Shown piece by piece: positions 62,483 to 64,000 of a stretch of DNA of 64,000 nucleotides. The DNA lies in NCBI RefSeq assembly GCF_018122735.1, contig NZ_JAGRRD010000001.1, forward strand, positions 1,442,375 to 1,506,374, read 5' to 3'. Positions within the stretch are counted from its first letter, which is position 1. Each line of letters starts with the position of its first letter. Source of the stretch: Azoarcus sp. L1K30 (GTDB lineage Bacteria; Pseudomonadota; Gammaproteobacteria; Burkholderiales; Rhodocyclaceae). Position numbers and translations under genes: made by a program. The notes beneath the pieces were generated by a model, which saw only the letters and a program-made list of their open reading frames with translations, ran no database searches and was not told where the DNA came from.

Positions 62483-64000
62483 ATGAAAAACGCGCTCACC
62501 GTCAAGAAACAGCTGGCACTGCTCACGCTCGTCACCTGCAGCCTGTTCATTGCGGCCATTGCCTTCACCGTGTGGCAAATGCATGCCACGCAGGAACGCA
62601 TGCTTGGTTTCATCGATGCCGAACTGACGATGGAACGCGATGTCACCGCTGCCTATGCCCAGGGTTTGCAGATGGGGCAGGCCCTGCGCAACATTCTCCT
62701 CGATCCGAAAAACCCCACCGCATACGACAACTTCAAGCGAGCAGAATCCGAATTCTCGACCCTGATCGACCGTGTCAGGCAAGGGCCGTCATTGCTAGAG
62801 GGCGGCACCCGGACAACCGACGACATCGCCAGGATTCACGACGCCTGGCAGCCCTTGCGCGCAGCGGTAATCGATTCCGTACGAGCCGGCGCGCAGGACG
62901 ATGCGATGCGCGTGCTGGTCAAGGAAGAAACACCGATGTGGAGGAAGATGCGCGACATCCTGCTGACCCAGATCCGCTTCCTCGGCGGCGCCACCAGCGA
63001 CACACGCGAGGCTCTGGTGCGCGACTTCGATCGCACCATCGGCACGACGATAGCGATTGCCACGCTTGCCCTGCTGCTGTGTGTCGTGCTCGCCGTGCTG
63101 ATGGGACGGCACCTGCTGCGCCAGCTCGGTGGCGAGCCGGCCTATGCGGTGGAAGTAACCAGGGACATCGCCGCTGGCACGTTGAACAGGCCGCTGCAAG
63201 CCCGCCACGCAGCGCCCGACAGTCTGCTCGGCGCCATGGGTACGATGCAATCCGAACTCGCAAGCACGGTCAGGCAGATTCGCGAGCACGCCGACGATGT
63301 CACTGTTGCCGCGGTGTTGATGCGTGAAAACGGGAGCCAGATCGAACGCGACTCGATGAAGCAGAGCGAGGCCGCGAACGCGATTGCGGCCGCTGTGGAG
63401 GAACTGAGCGTCAGCATCACCCAGCTCGCCGACTATGCGCACGACGCCGACCGTCTATCGGCCGACTCAACCCAGCAGGTCGAGGGAAGCATCGCCGTCA
63501 TCCGCAGCACGAGCCAGGCGATGGAGCAGATCTCGACACGCATGAGCGCCTCGGCCGAGGTCATGGCCGAACTCGGCAGCAGTGCAGAGAGCATCTCTTC
63601 GATCGTGCGTGTCATCGAGGACATTGCCGGGCAGACCAATCTGCTCGCCCTGAATGCCGCGATCGAAGCAGCACGCGCAGGCGAACAGGGTCGCGGCTTT
63701 GCGGTGGTGGCCGACGAGGTACGCAAGCTTGCAGAGCGCACCGCGCAGTCGACGCACGAGATCTCGGCGATGATCAAACGCGTCCAGGGGCACGCGTCGG
63801 ACGCCGTCGACAGCATGAGTGCGGGCCGCAAGCTCGCGGCGCAGGGTAGCGAACAAGCGGAACAGGCCAGCACCGCCGTCGGCGCGTTGGTGCAGAGCGT
63901 CACCAGCGTACGCACTGTCATTGCCTCGATCAACGCCGCGCTTCACGAGCAACGCTCGGCAAGCACGGAGATTGCCCAAAGCGTGGAGCAGATCGCCCAC
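62483..64000 (+). CDS. Methyl-accepting chemotaxis protein, cut by window end
   Basis: At least 506 codons, open to the last base of the window. The protein starts [20 protein letters not shown], giving transmembrane helix 1 at about residues 8-30; a four-helix-bundle-like periplasmic sensor follows to about 190, with the second helix at [24 protein letters not shown]-like linker, then the signalling domain with [44 protein letters not shown]. The ligand is unknown. Likely transcribed by sigma-28, consistent with a flagellar/chemotaxis gene. Third GC-rich codon positions support the frame throughout. Confidence 0.92.
   Translation, partial: MKNALTVKKQLALLTLVTCSLFIAAIAFTVWQMHATQERMLGFIDAELTMERDVTAAYAQGLQMGQALRNILLDPKNPTAYDNFKRAESEFSTLIDRVRQGPSLLEGGTRTTDDIARIHDAWQPLRAAVIDSVRAGAQDDAMRVLVKEETPMWRKMRDILLTQIRFLGGATSDTREALVRDFDRTIGTTIAIATLALLLCVVLAVLMGRHLLRQLGGEPAYAVEVTRDIAAGTLNRPLQARHAAPDSLLGAMGTMQSELASTVRQIREHADDVTVAAVLMRENGSQIERDSMKQSEAANAIAAAVEELSVSITQLADYAHDADRLSADSTQQVEGSIAVIRSTSQAMEQISTRMSASAEVMAELGSSAESISSIVRVIEDIAGQTNLLALNAAIEAARAGEQGRGFAVVADEVRKLAERTAQSTHEISAMIKRVQGHASDAVDSMSAGRKLAAQGSEQAEQASTAVGALVQSVTSVRTVIASINAALHEQRSASTEIAQSVEQIAH

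Noticed and set aside
62449-63327. Plus-strand frame of 292 codons at the window end
   Set aside because: The neighbouring frame from 62483 encodes an unbroken chemoreceptor with all signature motifs; the 292-codon frame is its shadow.

Overview
This 64 kb window comes from the chromosome of a GC-rich betaproteobacterium, most likely of the Azoarcus/Thauera/Aromatoleum group (Rhodocyclales). The evidence is the mix of genes: a phenylacetate beta-oxidation trio (paaF-paaH-paaJ), a phasin, a complete 12-gene type II secretion operon, NqrM, several c-di-GMP proteins, and the DUF4936/CreA/ProQ neighbourhood. The species assignment is inference. About 66 protein genes, one tRNA and several regulatory sites can be supported.

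Layout. 1-4.2 kb: end of ygfZ, DUF4936, NRDE protein, GNAT acetyltransferase, L,D-transpeptidase and a Tat-lipoprotein PhoD phosphatase. 4.5-9.8 kb: an island of clearly lower GC with a tight four-gene operon (Dam-type adenine methylase, calcineurin-like phosphoesterase, ORC/CDC6-like P-loop ATPase, unrecognised 313-aa protein) closed by an intrinsic terminator. I know of no named system with this composition, and it is the best candidate for an undescribed defence or nucleic-acid-processing system here. 10.1-16.1 kb: tadA, a CHASE-PAS-GGDEF cyclase with a LOG/SLOG-like gene directly behind it, a convergent membrane-anchored TIR protein, and a CBS-DUF294 protein. 16.1-19.7 kb: paaFHJ. 20.1-23.5 kb: proVWX glycine-betaine ABC transporter with a large operator-like dyad upstream. 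23.8-29.7 kb: BrkB-family membrane protein, chemoreceptor, HDOD protein, GGDEF-EAL protein. 29.8-33.4 kb: cadR/cadA heavy-metal efflux pair with a textbook MerR operator, LysE exporter, tRNA-Thr(UGU). 33.5-36 kb: an SOS-box-preceded small membrane protein, creA, a ProQ-family gene, a rhodanese. 36-46 kb: mutS, a spermidine-synthase-like protein, nqrM, a CBS protein, the conserved dnaQ-rnhA-methyltransferase-gloB block, a two-gene response-regulator operon, mltD. 46.3-51.4 kb: phasin, molybdenum cofactor genes mobB-moeA-moaD-moaE, and a DinG-type Fe-S helicase. 51.6-62.3 kb: gspCDEFGHIJKLMN. 62.5-64 kb: a chemoreceptor cut by the window end, behind a sigma-28-like promoter.

Most of the window is ordinary core and metabolic chromosome. 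Accessory content is concentrated in the 4.5-9.8 kb island and in the LOG-like/TIR neighbourhood. A G/C-rich palindromic intergenic repeat occurs at both 9.8-9.95 kb and 19.8-19.98 kb. Gene starts were chosen from ribosome-binding sites, overlaps and family lengths. Several are non-ATG (GTG for the NRDE gene, the 42.2 kb methyltransferase and the stand-alone response regulator; TTG for paaH, mutS and gspH).
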